Origin: Gammaproteobacteria bacterium
GTDB lineage: Bacteria > Pseudomonadota > Gammaproteobacteria > Arenicellales > Poriferihabitantaceae
DNA length: 64,000 bases
Assembly: GCA_009842505.1 (NCBI GenBank)
Contig: VYFG01000147.1
Coordinates: 1-64,000 of the forward strand
Direction of reading: 5' to 3'
Under the pieces are notes generated by a model, which saw only the letters and a program-made list of their open reading frames with translations, was not told the DNA's origin and did no database searches. A program made the position numbers and the translations under genes. The stretch's first letter is position 1. Each line of letters begins with the position of its first letter. Shown here one piece after another: positions 9,369 through 18,533 of this stretch.

Positions 9369-10877
9369 TCAGGCCAGCCCGATTTCCAGCTCGAAACCCG
9401 CCTGGGCAAGAAAACCGGCCTCGGTTTCCAGGTCCATCATGGTCAGCGGGTGGTCTTCAGACCAGTCCTTCTCCAGTTCAAGCCTGAGCCGGTTTGCCGA
9501 AACCTCGAGATCCATGGACGGAATCGGGGCATCCGTACGTCCGCGATTGAACGCCAGGGCAAGACGCAGCAGAATGGCGGAATGAATCGCCTTATCCCTG
9601 AGCGGTTTGGGAACATTGCCAAACAGTTCCAGGGGAAACTTCTGACGATGACTGCGGACTAGAAGGGACAGCACCCGTTGCTGCTGACGGGAGAATCCGT
9701 CGATATCCGCGTTTTCAATGATATAGCCCCCGTGCTTGTGATTCTGGCTGAATGCGATGGTGGTGCCTATCTCATGCAGCAGGCAGGCCCAGGTCAGGAG
9801 CTTACGCCAGATGATTTCTTCAAGCTGCCAAGTCCGCGCCACCTGCACGAGCAGCCTGAGGCAGGTATTCTGGACACGGACGGCCTGATCCCTGTCCAGG
9901 TTGAATCTCGTGACCATCGCGTCAACCCCCTGGTCTCGTGAATCGCTGTTCCGCAGACGCCCGTTGAGGTCGTAAAGAACTCCTTCGCGAAGGGCACCGC
10001 TGGTACAGTCCAGTCGCTCCAGGGCCAAAGTCGAGAAGATCGCCGAGATAATGGCGACCCCCCCGGGAAAGACCGGCCGACGCTGCTCAGCCACCAGATC
10101 GAGTCGGTCGACATGTCCACGCTTCAGCAACCATCGCTCGATGCGCTCGAAGCCCTCCATGCCTACCCAGTCACGCTTGACCCCCAGTGCCCGGGAAAGG
10201 TCGTCCACCGCCCGGATGGTGCCGGAAGTGCCGACGACTTCTTCCCAGCCCTTGCGACGATATCGCTGGACGATGGGCTCCAGTTCCTGGCATACAGCCG
10301 CTTTTGCCCGCCCAAGTCGATCCGGGGTGATGAGCCCTTCCGGAAAATATTGCCGGCTCATGCTCACGCAACCAATGTACAAGGAATCCATCGTCACGGT
10401 ATCGTGACCCTGTCCGATGATCAGTTCCGTGCTGCTGCCCCCAATGTCGATGACCAGCCTGCGCCTACCGCTGATCTCCAGGCTGAATGCGGCCCCGAGG
10501 TATACCAGGCGCGCCTCCTCGTGGCCGGAGATGACGGAAATGTGGTGCCCGAGCGCATCCTCTGCCCGGCTGATGAATTCCGCGGAATTATGCGCCGCTC
10601 GGAACGTGTTCGTGCCCACCGCACGAACCTGGCTGGAGGGAATATCCCGCAGGCGCTGACTGAATCGCTGCAGGCAGTCCAGGGCTCTCAGTTGGGAGTC
10701 CTCACTCAGGTTTCCCGATTCGTCCAGGCCCGCATTGAGCCGGACCATCTCCTTGACCCGGTCAATGATCTGCAATCCGCCGGCAGCAACCTGCTCCGCG
10801 ATCACCATGTGGAAGCTGTTTGATCCCAGGTCAAGCGCAGCCAGGGTCTGTCCCGCGGCAGGTACTTGCTGGATCAT
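9369..10877 (-). CDS. ppx: exopolyphosphatase (Ppx/GppA family)
   Basis: This enzyme removes terminal phosphates from polyphosphate and may also hydrolyse pppGpp. The 502-residue protein has the actin-fold phosphate motif ALDLGSNSFHMVI near residue 14 and a second motif, LVIDIGGSSTELI, near residue 140. The C-terminal half has the HD-like helical domain with CLLHEIGTTI and NADIDGFSRQ. Length and architecture fit Ppx rather than a short GppA, although the two cannot be separated cleanly by eye. A class of polyphosphate kinase (ppk2) lies 9 kb away on the same strand. It ends 13 bases from the convergent kinase gene. Confidence 0.92.
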   Translation of the reverse strand: MIQQVPAAGQTLAALDLGSNSFHMVIAEQVAAGGLQIIDRVKEMVRLNAGLDESGNLSEDSQLRALDCLQRFSQRLRDIPSSQVRAVGTNTFRAAHNSAEFISRAEDALGHHISVISGHEEARLVYLGAAFSLEISGRRRLVIDIGGSSTELIIGQGHDTVTMDSLYIGCVSMSRQYFPEGLITPDRLGRAKAAVCQELEPIVQRYRRKGWEEVVGTSGTIRAVDDLSRALGVKRDWVGMEGFERIERWLLKRGHVDRLDLVAEQRRPVFPGGVAIISAIFSTLALERLDCTSGALREGVLYDLNGRLRNSDSRDQGVDAMVTRFNLDRDQAVRVQNTCLRLLVQVARTWQLEEIIWRKLLTWACLLHEIGTTIAFSQNHKHGGYIIENADIDGFSRQQQRVLSLLVRSHRQKFPLELFGNVPKPLRDKAIHSAILLRLALAFNRGRTDAPIPSMDLEVSANRLRLELEKDWSEDHPLTMMDLETEAGFLAQAGFELEIGLA

Positions 10878-11085
10878 CCGGTATCAGGTTCCGATGGAAA
10901 TGGGGAGAAGGCGGGCACAAGCGTACACCACGAACGGTCAAGGGCACCCTGTCCGGCAATTTTATCAAATACCGCGCCGGACCTTTACACTTCCGGGTCC
11001 GTCAATTCTCATTTCGGCGGCATTCTCTGGTCCAGCCGGCCCGGCTGACCCGGACGCTGGTGAAGTGCGGTATGTGGATTCTGGA

Positions 11086-12054
11086 TCAGGGTTGGTGGAC
11101 GATGGCCTTGGCCAGATGCTCCACGGTTCGGGCAGGCACCTCTCCCATCACCGTGATCCAATGATCCGCCACGGTTTCACGGTAGGCATGAACCGCCCCC
11201 ATCCGGGAAAGGCCGGCCATTCCGCTTTGCTTTTCCCCGGGTGCCTTGATGAAAATGGAAACCGAAGACAGGCCATCCGTGAATACCATGTGCTCCTCTT
11301 CCTCCAGTTTCATCGGGTTCATGCGCCGGATATGCTTGCTGAGCCGGTACCCGGCAGGCAGGGACTGAACCCGCCATACTGGGCTTTCCACTTCCGCGCT
11401 CATATTCGGCAGGTCCATGCCATACCAAACGAGGTTCTCCCGGCTGGTCACCGACTCGAGTTCATGGTCGGAGATCTCCCCGTCAATTTCAATGTTGACA
11501 AACATGTATTGCTCAACGGACTGCCCCGAGTCGTTTACCAGGTCGGAACGCAGCAGAAGTCCGGTTTCACTATCGGCCCAGAGATCATATCCGTATCGAA
11601 AACGGTCCGCCGGCATGACCCTGATCTGTTGGGCCATCCGGCCCGCTATCCGGGCTGTCCCGCCCATTTCAAACCGGTAATTCCTGCTCAGCGTCTCCAG
11701 GTCCTCGGACATGATGCGGGGAAATCCGCTTTCCGATGACTGGCGATAATCATGCACGCCCAGGTTCCTGTCCGGAATAAAGCACCATACACGGTCCTCA
11801 TCGCGGACCACCTCCCTGGCATCGCCATTCAACGCGTAAAGTCGCTCCTGCAGCATCCCGTTCCGTATCCGCCTGACCACATGCATGGCCTCGATCTGGT
11901 TGTCATGCACATAGACGAAGTTGCCCACGAAGCTCCTGCTGGCGGCAGCCTCGTTGATCCGCATCAGCCACTCCTCCACATCCGCGGCCTTGGCAATCGG
12001 CATCACCACGAATGCAACCAGCGCGCATGCGATGATCTTGAGGGACCTCGGCAT
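11086..12054 (-). CDS. rseB: sigma-E regulatory protein RseB/MucB
   Basis: RseB is a periplasmic protein that binds the anti-sigma factor RseA, protects it from DegS-type cleavage and senses lipid or lipopolysaccharide intermediates. From the ATG at 12054 the product is 322 residues with a clear Sec signal peptide (about residues 1-23, ending IAKAAD). The MucB/RseB N-terminal domain (SFVGNFVYVHDNQIEAMHVVRR) and the smaller C-terminal domain follow. An upstream in-frame start would put 15 extra residues before the signal and is less likely. It is the last gene of the rpoE-rseA-rseB operon; the usual rseC/mucC or mucD is not behind it. Confidence 0.92.
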   Translation of the reverse strand: MPRSLKIIACALVAFVVMPIAKAADVEEWLMRINEAAASRSFVGNFVYVHDNQIEAMHVVRRIRNGMLQERLYALNGDAREVVRDEDRVWCFIPDRNLGVHDYRQSSESGFPRIMSEDLETLSRNYRFEMGGTARIAGRMAQQIRVMPADRFRYGYDLWADSETGLLLRSDLVNDSGQSVEQYMFVNIEIDGEISDHELESVTSRENLVWYGMDLPNMSAEVESPVWRVQSLPAGYRLSKHIRRMNPMKLEEEEHMVFTDGLSSVSIFIKAPGEKQSGMAGLSRMGAVHAYRETVADHWITVMGEVPARTVEHLAKAIVHQP

Positions 12055-12104
12055 GTGAATCCGACCCGCACCAGCCATCGCCGGGTTCTCCGGATACACG
12101 AACG

Positions 12105-12692
12105 CTACTCCCCCAGTGGCTGGTTGCTGACCAGCTTGGCATAGGACAGGAGTCCATTCAGCCCGCTGGACCCGGTAAATTCCCCGTGCCCTGCCAGCAT
12201 CTGCCCGAACTCGGTCTGAAATGAGTGGTTCGTGTGGATACTGCCGGCCACTCCCCCTGCATCCGTACCGGGGACAGCGCCGGTGATGCGTGTCGCCACG
12301 GCAGCCTCGCGGGGGCCGTGATCCTGGGGAACCAGGGTGACGACCGCAACCAGGGCGATGGATGCGGCCAATGAAAAGAGTCCCGCCGCCTTCAGCACCT
12401 CGCTCCGGGACGGGTCGGTGCCGGGCCGTCCCCTGCGCGTGGTTTCCGGGGCATATCCCGCGGTATTCCTGTCAGGGGAAACCACGACAGGCTCCTCCGC
12501 CAGGGCTGCCTGGACCCGGCCGAGCAGGCAGGAGCCGGTGGTTCTGACATCGCCCCGGATGACATCGCCAATCAGATGATAGTCGCGCCACACACGGCAG
12601 TGCTCTTCGTCAGCGGCGATTCGGCTGAACTCCCCGGCCGCACCGGACGGGTCCAGTCGCTGGTCGACGATTTCAGATATGGTTTCTTTCAT
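12105..12692 (-). CDS. rseA: anti-sigma-E factor RseA/MucA
   Basis: RseA is an inner-membrane anti-sigma factor that holds RpoE until regulated proteolysis releases it. The 195-residue sequence has a cytoplasmic RseA N-terminal domain (ISEIVDQRLD, then CRVWRDYHLIGDVIRGD), a low-complexity linker and a single transmembrane segment at about residues 102-121. A periplasmic tail of about 70 residues follows and would contact RseB. It lies between rpoE and rseB with 118 bases to rpoE, in which no other feature is obvious. Confidence 0.92.
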   Translation of the reverse strand: MKETISEIVDQRLDPSGAAGEFSRIAADEEHCRVWRDYHLIGDVIRGDVRTTGSCLLGRVQAALAEEPVVVSPDRNTAGYAPETTRRGRPGTDPSRSEVLKAAGLFSLAASIALVAVVTLVPQDHGPREAAVATRITGAVPGTDAGGVAGSIHTNHSFQTEFGQMLAGHGEFTGSSGLNGLLSYAKLVSNQPLGE

Positions 12693-12810
12693 GATTTCAT
12701 CCGGAAAACCCCGGTCACCGTATAAGTATGTTAGTCAACAGGCAAATGCATAAGTTCATCGGATCCACGGATCAGTTGATATCGCCGCCCGGTTCCGCAA
12801 TTGCCCAGGA

Positions 12811-13389
12811 TCATTTCAGGGGCAGGCCCATCGCCTGCTCGATGGCATCCCTGGCCCGAAAAATCCGCGACCGCACCGTACCGATGGGACAACCCATGAC
12901 ATCGGCGATATCCTCGTAACTGAGCCCGTCGAACTCACGCAGCATGATGGCTTCCCTGAGTTCATCCGGCAGTTCGGCGATCGCCTGCCTGATCGTATTC
13001 ACCAGTTCGTCGTTCTGCAATATGGCTTCGGGCGAGTTCATCTCCACCAGACCCTCGACCTGGCCCAGCATGGTGGAATCATCCACGTCCACGTCCCTGG
13101 CAGGCGGTTTCCGGCCGGCGCCTACGAGGTGATTCTTCGCCGTGTTGATGGCGATGCGGTAGAGCCAGGTGTAAAAGGTGCTGTCACCGCGGAAATTGCC
13201 AATGGCCCTATATGCCTTGATGAACGCCTCCTGGGCGACATCCTCCTGCTCTGCCGGGTCCCTGATCAGCCGGGCCACCAGGTTCTGGATCTTGTACTGG
13301 TACCGCGCCACCAGCAGGTTGAATGCCTGCTTGTCCCCCGCACGTACCCGCTCCACCACGGCGCTGTCGTTAATGTCGGTATCCATCAA
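12811..13389 (-). CDS. rpoE: RNA polymerase sigma-E factor (AlgU/RpoE)
   Basis: This extracytoplasmic-function sigma factor directs the envelope-stress regulon. The 192-residue protein shows region 2 (AFIKAYRAIGNFRGDSTFYT, with WLYRIAINTAKNHL) and region 4 (LSYEDIADVMGCPIGTVRSR), both typical of AlgU/RpoE. It heads the operon with rseA and rseB on the same strand. A sigma-70-like promoter is visible just upstream at the recJ stop. I did not see the GAACTT -35 element usual for sigma-E autoregulation in the short upstream gap. Confidence 0.96.
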   Translation of the reverse strand: MMDTDINDSAVVERVRAGDKQAFNLLVARYQYKIQNLVARLIRDPAEQEDVAQEAFIKAYRAIGNFRGDSTFYTWLYRIAINTAKNHLVGAGRKPPARDVDVDDSTMLGQVEGLVEMNSPEAILQNDELVNTIRQAIAELPDELREAIMLREFDGLSYEDIADVMGCPIGTVRSRIFRARDAIEQAMGLPLK

Positions 13390-13428
13390 TCAGGTTGCAG
13401 TGCGGGCCGCGATCAGGGGCTGTGGCGC

Positions 13429-13456
13429 AGTATAGTGGAAGATGGGCAAAACTCAA
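13429..13456 (-). promoter_or_regulatory. sigma-70-type promoter of rpoE
   Basis: On the minus strand TTGAGT and TATACT are separated by 16 bases, about 40 bases before the rpoE ATG. The -35 box overlaps the recJ stop codon. Confidence 0.45.
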
Positions 13457-15327
13457 TCCTGCTCCCGGACAGCTCCTGCCGGCACGGAACGCCCGGACGG
13501 GACCGCCTCCATGTGCTCGATGATCAACTGCAGCGTGCTTTCACCCCGGTAGTGGTTGACATCAAGCTGGAAGACCGCACGAACCCGGTCCGGCAGCGAA
13601 GGCTCCTCGCCGGGTTCCAGGACACGAAATGCAATGGCGTCGACGAGCCTGTCCCTGGTTCTCAGGCGCAGTTTCAGGTGCTGCCCACCCACTACCCGAT
13701 GGGAAACCACCCTGAATTCGTTGTCAAATACCGGGACCGGGAACTGTTGTCCCCAGGGAGCCGCGTTCCTCAGCATGTCCGCGATCTCCCGGGTGAAGAA
13801 CTCCTCCTCCAGAGGGCCATCGGTGAGCATCTCAGTGCTCGGAGGCGCCACTTCGAAATGCCTGTTGACCGCGCTGCGGAACGCCGACCGGAATGCCTCG
13901 AAATCCTGGTTCTGGATGGTCAGGCCCGCGGCCATGGCATGCCCGCCGAACCGTTCCACAAGGCCCGGGTTGGCTGCTGCCAGATCCGCCAGCAGGTCAC
14001 GGATATTGAGGCCGGGGATCGACCTGGCCGACCCCGACAACCTGCCTTCCGAACTTGGTGCAAACGCAATCACCGGCTCGAAGTATCGATCCTTGACCCT
14101 TGAGGCCACCAGTCCGGTGATGCCCGGGTGCCAGTCCCTGGCGAACAGGCAGATGCCATGCAGTGAATCGCGTTCCAGGGACATTCCGGCCACGATGGAT
14201 AGGGCTTCTCGCTGCATGCGCTGCTCGATCTGGCGCCGCTCCGTGTTGATCTGATGCAGTCTCTCCGCATGCCCGGCAGCCAGCGCCCCGTCGTCCGTGA
14301 GCAGGCACTCGATTCCAAGTCCGATGTCGTCGAGCCTGCCGGCAGCATTCAGCCGGGGCGCCACGACAAAACCCAGGTCGCTGCTGGTAGTGTCTGCCGG
14401 GTTCCTGCCTGCAACCTCAAGCAGGGCGAGGATTCCCGGGCGGCAATACCCCCTTTGTATCCGTGCGATTCCCTGGGCCACCAGCGTCCTGTTCACATGG
14501 TCCAGGGGTACAACATCCGCCACGGTGCCGAGTGCCACCAGGTCGAGGAACCGGGCAAGGTTGGGCGGTGACGCGCCTTCCGTGGAAAAATCGCCCCGCT
14601 CCCGCATGCGCGCGCGCAGGGCCAGCAGGAGATAGAACACGACCCCGACACCGGCGATCTTGCCGGATGGAAACGAACAGCCATCCTGGTTCGGGTTGAT
14701 GATGGCCGTGGCCGGGGGCAGATGCTCCCCGGGCAGATGGTGGTCCGTCACAATGACATCGATTCCGTCGTCACGCAGCAGCCGCACGCCCTCCACGCTG
14801 GAGATGCCGTTGTCGACGGTGATGACAAGGGACGGAGACATGTCAACGGCAACCCGGGCGATTTCCGGAGACAGTCCGTAACCGTATTCGAAGCGGTTCG
14901 GCACCAGGTAATCCACCCTGGAGGCCCCGAGTGAGCGCAGTCCGAGCATGGCCAGCACGGAGGCGGTAGCCCCGTCGGCATCGTAATCCCCCAGTACCAG
15001 GATGTCCTCATTCTGATCCAGTGCTCGAATCAGGCGTTCCACGGCAACATCCATGTCCTTGAACAGTGACGGGGACGGCAGATTTTCCAGGGAATGTTCC
15101 AGTTCCGCCGCAAGCCGGATGCCCCGGGCGGAAAATATCCGTTGCAACAGGGGATGCAGACTGGGAATGGACGGGGCAGGCCTCCCCTCCACGTCCCTGC
15201 GAACAATTTTGCGTCCGCCCGGGGCTCCCTGGGTGACGGGCGAGGAGGATTCTCCGGAGCCGGCCCCGACGGTATCGGGCGCCGCTTCGCGCAAACCGCC
15301 GGGAGTCTCCGTGGGGTAACGTGTCAT
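13453..15327 (-). CDS. recJ: single-stranded-DNA-specific exonuclease RecJ
   Basis: RecJ is a 5'-3' single-strand DNA exonuclease used in recombination and mismatch repair. The protein has the DHH-domain motifs VLGDYDADGATA and VTDHHLPG for metal binding and the DHHA1 motif FGGHAMAAGL, with an OB-like C-terminal domain. I chose the ATG at 15327 (624 aa). Even so the N-terminus carries about 50 more residues than the usual 577-residue enzyme, in a Gly/Pro/Ser-rich stretch; a later start is possible. The open frame extends to 15435 but that part is not family-like. The rpoE operon follows on the same strand. Confidence 0.95.
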   Translation of the reverse strand: MTRYPTETPGGLREAAPDTVGAGSGESSSPVTQGAPGGRKIVRRDVEGRPAPSIPSLHPLLQRIFSARGIRLAAELEHSLENLPSPSLFKDMDVAVERLIRALDQNEDILVLGDYDADGATASVLAMLGLRSLGASRVDYLVPNRFEYGYGLSPEIARVAVDMSPSLVITVDNGISSVEGVRLLRDDGIDVIVTDHHLPGEHLPPATAIINPNQDGCSFPSGKIAGVGVVFYLLLALRARMRERGDFSTEGASPPNLARFLDLVALGTVADVVPLDHVNRTLVAQGIARIQRGYCRPGILALLEVAGRNPADTTSSDLGFVVAPRLNAAGRLDDIGLGIECLLTDDGALAAGHAERLHQINTERRQIEQRMQREALSIVAGMSLERDSLHGICLFARDWHPGITGLVASRVKDRYFEPVIAFAPSSEGRLSGSARSIPGLNIRDLLADLAAANPGLVERFGGHAMAAGLTIQNQDFEAFRSAFRSAVNRHFEVAPPSTEMLTDGPLEEEFFTREIADMLRNAAPWGQQFPVPVFDNEFRVVSHRVVGGQHLKLRLRTRDRLVDAIAFRVLEPGEEPSLPDRVRAVFQLDVNHYRGESTLQLIIEHMEAVPSGRSVPAGAVREQD

Positions 15328-15715
15328 CGCGCCGGAACCCGTATGCAGAGTATTACCGGGTCCACCGGGGCATGTCCGGCCGGGGTCAGGGAAACCCCCA
15401 CGGCCCCGCTTCGCACCATCCTGCCAATCCGGCAACCAGCCATAAGCCGCTGCCCGGCAACGAATGCTCCTGTCATCGCAATCATCACCATCCGGCCGTA
15501 TGACTGCGGGACGGGTTGCCGTCCGGTGCGGAAGGGAACCCTCCCTGCAGGCGCGTGGATGGTTCCGTCACCGGCATTCATCTTCACCCGAAATACCCCT
15601 ACCGCACTTCCCGGCCATACCGGAATCCCATCCCGTGACTCATCCCGAATCCGGCGGGTCGATCCGGCAATACAAGGATACCGGAACCCGGATGCAGTTC
15701 GGGGTTATGCTTGCT
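15328..15715. other. 388-base gap between hom and recJ
   Basis: Both flanking genes are on the minus strand. Short open frames exist on both strands, but none resembles a protein I recognise and none has a ribosome binding site. In many gammaproteobacteria a threonine synthase gene lies downstream of hom near recJ; no remnant of it is recognisable here. Long G/C runs and several small inverted repeats are present but no clear terminator. Confidence 0.4.
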
Positions 15716-17026
15716 TCAGGCAAGATTCTCCAGGCGGATCAGGTTGATCCTGCCGATCACCACGGACAGGTCTTCCACCTCCGATATTGCGCCGGCCAGG
15801 TTCTCGTCGCGGGTATTGTGGGTCAGCATGATGATGGTGACTTCCCCGTTTTCCTCGTCGTGACCCCTTTGCAGAACGGTATCAATCGAAATGTCCCGGT
15901 CACCGAAAATACGTGTGATTGCGGCAAGCACCCCGGGGCGGTTGACCACCCTCAAGCGCAGGTAACCCGCGGTAACCACGTCCTCCATGGGCATTATGGG
16001 AAGCCTCGCAAGCGCGCCGGGCTGGAATGCCAGGTGCGGCACGCGGTTGTCGGGATCGCTGGTCAGTGCCCTGACCACGTCCACGATGTCCGCCACCACC
16101 GCAGAGCCCGTGGGCTCGGTGCCGGCGCCGGCGCCGTAGAATAGCGTCGGTCCGACGGCATCGGCCCGAATCAGCGCCGCGTTCATCACACCGTGTACGT
16201 TCGCGATCAGCCGCTTCGCCGGGATCAGTACCGGATGCACCCTGAGTTCAATGCCATGGTGCTGCCGCCTGGTGATTCCCAGATGCTTGATGCGGTAGCC
16301 GAGTTCCCCGGCATAGCGGATGTCTTCAAGACTGACCCCGGTAATGCCCTCGACATGAACCCGGTCAAACTGAAGCGGAATGCCGAAAGCGATGGAAGCC
16401 AGGATCGTGAGTTTGTGTGCTGCGTCAATGCCCTCGATGTCAAAGGCCGGATCCGCCTCGGCATATCCCAGGGCCTGGGCGTCCCGAAGGACATCCGAGA
16501 AGTCCAGTCCGTCGTTTTCCATCCGGGTCAGGATGTAATTACAGGTACCATTGATAATCCCGGCGACCCATTCAATCCGATTGGCGGAAAGGCCTTCCCG
16601 CAGGGACTTGATGATGGGGATGCCGCCGGCCACTGCAGCCTCGAATGCCACCATCACGCCTTTTTCCTGCGCCTTGGCGAACACCTCATTGCCATGCAGG
16701 GCAATCAGCGCCTTGTTCGCGGTGACCACATGCTTGCCGTTCTCGATGGCGCGCAGCACCACCTCGCGGGCCAGGGTGTCTCCACCCACAAGTTCGACCA
16801 CGATTTCGACTTCGGGATCATCCACCACCAGCATCGGGTCATCCCCGAGTGGAATGCCGGCAATATCCACTTCCCTGGCTTTGCCCGGGTCACGCACCGC
16901 AATGCGGCTTACCTGAATGTCACGCCCCGCCCTGCCCGATATGTCCCGGTTGTTGCGACGCAGTATTTCCACGGTACCGCTTCCCACGGTACCGAGGCCG
17001 ATCAATCCGATGTTGACAGCTTTCAC
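15716..17026 (-). CDS. hom: homoserine dehydrogenase
   Basis: Hom reduces aspartate semialdehyde to homoserine, the branch point to threonine and methionine. From the GTG at 17026 the protein is 436 residues: an N-terminal NAD(P)-binding fold (GLIGLGTVGSGTVEIL), the catalytic domain with GIINGTCNYILTRM, and a C-terminal ACT domain (VVNRPGVLAAITRIFGDRDI) for feedback control. The longer frame starting at 17101 (TTG) adds 25 residues before the conserved start and is unlikely. No thrB or thrC is adjacent; lysC, which supplies the pathway, is at 55.8 kb. Confidence 0.95.
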   Translation of the reverse strand: MKAVNIGLIGLGTVGSGTVEILRRNNRDISGRAGRDIQVSRIAVRDPGKAREVDIAGIPLGDDPMLVVDDPEVEIVVELVGGDTLAREVVLRAIENGKHVVTANKALIALHGNEVFAKAQEKGVMVAFEAAVAGGIPIIKSLREGLSANRIEWVAGIINGTCNYILTRMENDGLDFSDVLRDAQALGYAEADPAFDIEGIDAAHKLTILASIAFGIPLQFDRVHVEGITGVSLEDIRYAGELGYRIKHLGITRRQHHGIELRVHPVLIPAKRLIANVHGVMNAALIRADAVGPTLFYGAGAGTEPTGSAVVADIVDVVRALTSDPDNRVPHLAFQPGALARLPIMPMEDVVTAGYLRLRVVNRPGVLAAITRIFGDRDISIDTVLQRGHDEENGEVTIIMLTHNTRDENLAGAISEVEDLSVVIGRINLIRLENLA

Positions 17027-17134
17027 AATGATTCTCGGGTAATATTGATGCAGGATGTCCCAACACCGCGTTGCGCTCCCCAGTCCGGGCAACCGGTGCA
17101 AACTGTCAGTCCTATCGAACCATTAGTCACCCCA

Positions 17135-17512
17135 ATGCAAATCCAACTCGAACGACCACAGTCCGAGAACTTCGTCCGCCATCTTGAGTCCGTTGACGAT
17201 GGCTTCCGTGTCACGATCGGGGGAAAGACCTATAATGAAAGCCTGATCATAACACCCCTTATCCTGGAATTGTGGGGCGTCGACGCAGTGGCGGCCATCA
17301 CCGAACGTCACCTCCGGGGGCTGCTTGAGCTGAACCTGGAAGTCGTTTTGATTGGCACGGGACGGTTCCTCGAATTCCCTCCGCCCCGGGTCTACCGGTT
17401 CGTCATGGACCGGGGCATCGGGGTGGAAATCATGGATACCCCGGCTGCTTGCCGAACCTACAACATCCTGGCTGGTGACGGACGCAAGGTGGCGGCAGCC
17501 CTGATTCTGTAG
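17135..17512 (+). CDS. Mth938-like domain protein (DUF498/NDUFAF3-type)
   Basis: The 125-residue product matches the small Mth938 fold family, which in eukaryotes includes the complex I assembly factor NDUFAF3. Recognisable segments are YNESLIITP, LEVVLIGTGRF and the end GIGVEIMDTPAACRTYNILAGDGR. The ATG at 17135 gives the usual family length; the open frame upstream overlaps hom and is a shadow. It is divergent from hom and converges with pdxJ. The bacterial function is unproven. Confidence 0.85.
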   Translation: MQIQLERPQSENFVRHLESVDDGFRVTIGGKTYNESLIITPLILELWGVDAVAAITERHLRGLLELNLEVVLIGTGRFLEFPPPRVYRFVMDRGIGVEIMDTPAACRTYNILAGDGRKVAAALIL

Positions 17513-17595
17513 ACTCCCCGATCTGGTCCGCGAATCCCGCACAAACGGCAATGGAACAGGTCGCGGACGACAGGTCACCGGACAGGACCGCGACA

Positions 17596-17617
17596 CCCCC
17601 GGCGGGCTTCCCGGGGG
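17596..17617. terminator. GC-rich hairpin between convergent genes
   Basis: Arms CCCCCGG and CCGGGGG enclose an eight-base loop in the space between the Mth938-like gene and pdxJ. There is no T-run, so it may be only a transcript-end stabiliser. Confidence 0.4.
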
Positions 17618-17675
17618 AGGAGCGTCCGGGTGCGGCACGGCAATCCCGGAAGACTCTGGCCGGGCGACCCGTCGT

Positions 17676-18407
17676 TCAGGCGCTGCTGCAGATTGCGAGA
17701 TACCGGGCCACCACCCCGGGAAGTCCCTCATCGATTGCCTCCACCGTCAGCGCATGTCCGATGGAAACCTCCAGAATATCTCCCATGGACAGGAAATCGG
17801 CCAGGTTCCGGAGATCCAGGTCGTGGCCGGCATTGACCCCGAGTCCGAGCAATACCGCCCGGTCCTTGGCGCGGTGGTACGTTGACAGGACGGTATCCTG
17901 CAGCGGCGTTCCCCATGTTGCCGCATAGTGCTCGGTATAGAGCTCGATCCGGTCATAGCCGCTTGCCGCAGTGGCCTCCACCTGGGCAACATCGGGGTCC
18001 AGAAACAGGGCGCCCCTGGCTCCCGCAGCCCTGATCTTCTCCAGCGCCGGTCCCAGCGTATCCATGCTTGCAGGAACCTGCCACCCGTGATCGGAGGTCA
18101 ACTGGTCCACACTGTCCGGCACGAGCGTCACCTGGTCGGGACGTGCCTGCCCGACCAGTTCCATGAAATCCTCCGAAGGATATCCCTCGATGTTGAATTC
18201 TACCCCGGGCACGTCCGCCAGCAGGGCCCCGATTTCCAGGGCATCCGTGCGCTTGATGTGGCGCTCGTCCTGCCGGGGATGGACCGTGATGCCCTGTACG
18301 CCCATGTCGATCAGTTTTCGTGCATAGTCGAGCACATTGGGATAATCCCTTCCACGGGAATTCCTGAGAAGCGCGATCTTGTTCAGATTAACGCTGAGAC
18401 TGGTCAT
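17676..18407 (-). CDS. pdxJ: pyridoxine 5'-phosphate synthase
   Basis: PdxJ condenses 1-deoxyxylulose 5-phosphate with 3-amino-2-oxopropyl phosphate to form pyridoxine 5'-phosphate. The TIM-barrel protein shows the family signatures LSVNLNKIALLRNSRG at the N-terminus, ITVHPRQDERHI and GLGVNAGHDLDLRNL near the C-terminus, where the His of NAGHDL is part of the active site. I chose the ATG at 18407 (243 aa) rather than a GTG three codons upstream. It is a single gene, unlike the common era-recO-pdxJ arrangement. Confidence 0.96.
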   Translation of the reverse strand: MTSLSVNLNKIALLRNSRGRDYPNVLDYARKLIDMGVQGITVHPRQDERHIKRTDALEIGALLADVPGVEFNIEGYPSEDFMELVGQARPDQVTLVPDSVDQLTSDHGWQVPASMDTLGPALEKIRAAGARGALFLDPDVAQVEATAASGYDRIELYTEHYAATWGTPLQDTVLSTYHRAKDRAVLLGLGVNAGHDLDLRNLADFLSMGDILEVSIGHALTVEAIDEGLPGVVARYLAICSSA

Positions 18408-18533
18408 CTTTCCCACACCGCAAAAGCGGGAACTATCACAGTATTGCCCCCAGACTGCAAGAGATCGGGGTGAATATTGAACTTTTCGGTCAATCCGGGT
18501 TCAATGGAAGAACAAGTTCCCGGAGTGAATACC

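Noticed and set aside
15324-15587. 87-codon minus-strand frame in the hom-recJ gap as a gene or thrC remnant
   Set aside because: No threonine synthase motif, no ribosome binding site, and base composition like non-coding DNA.
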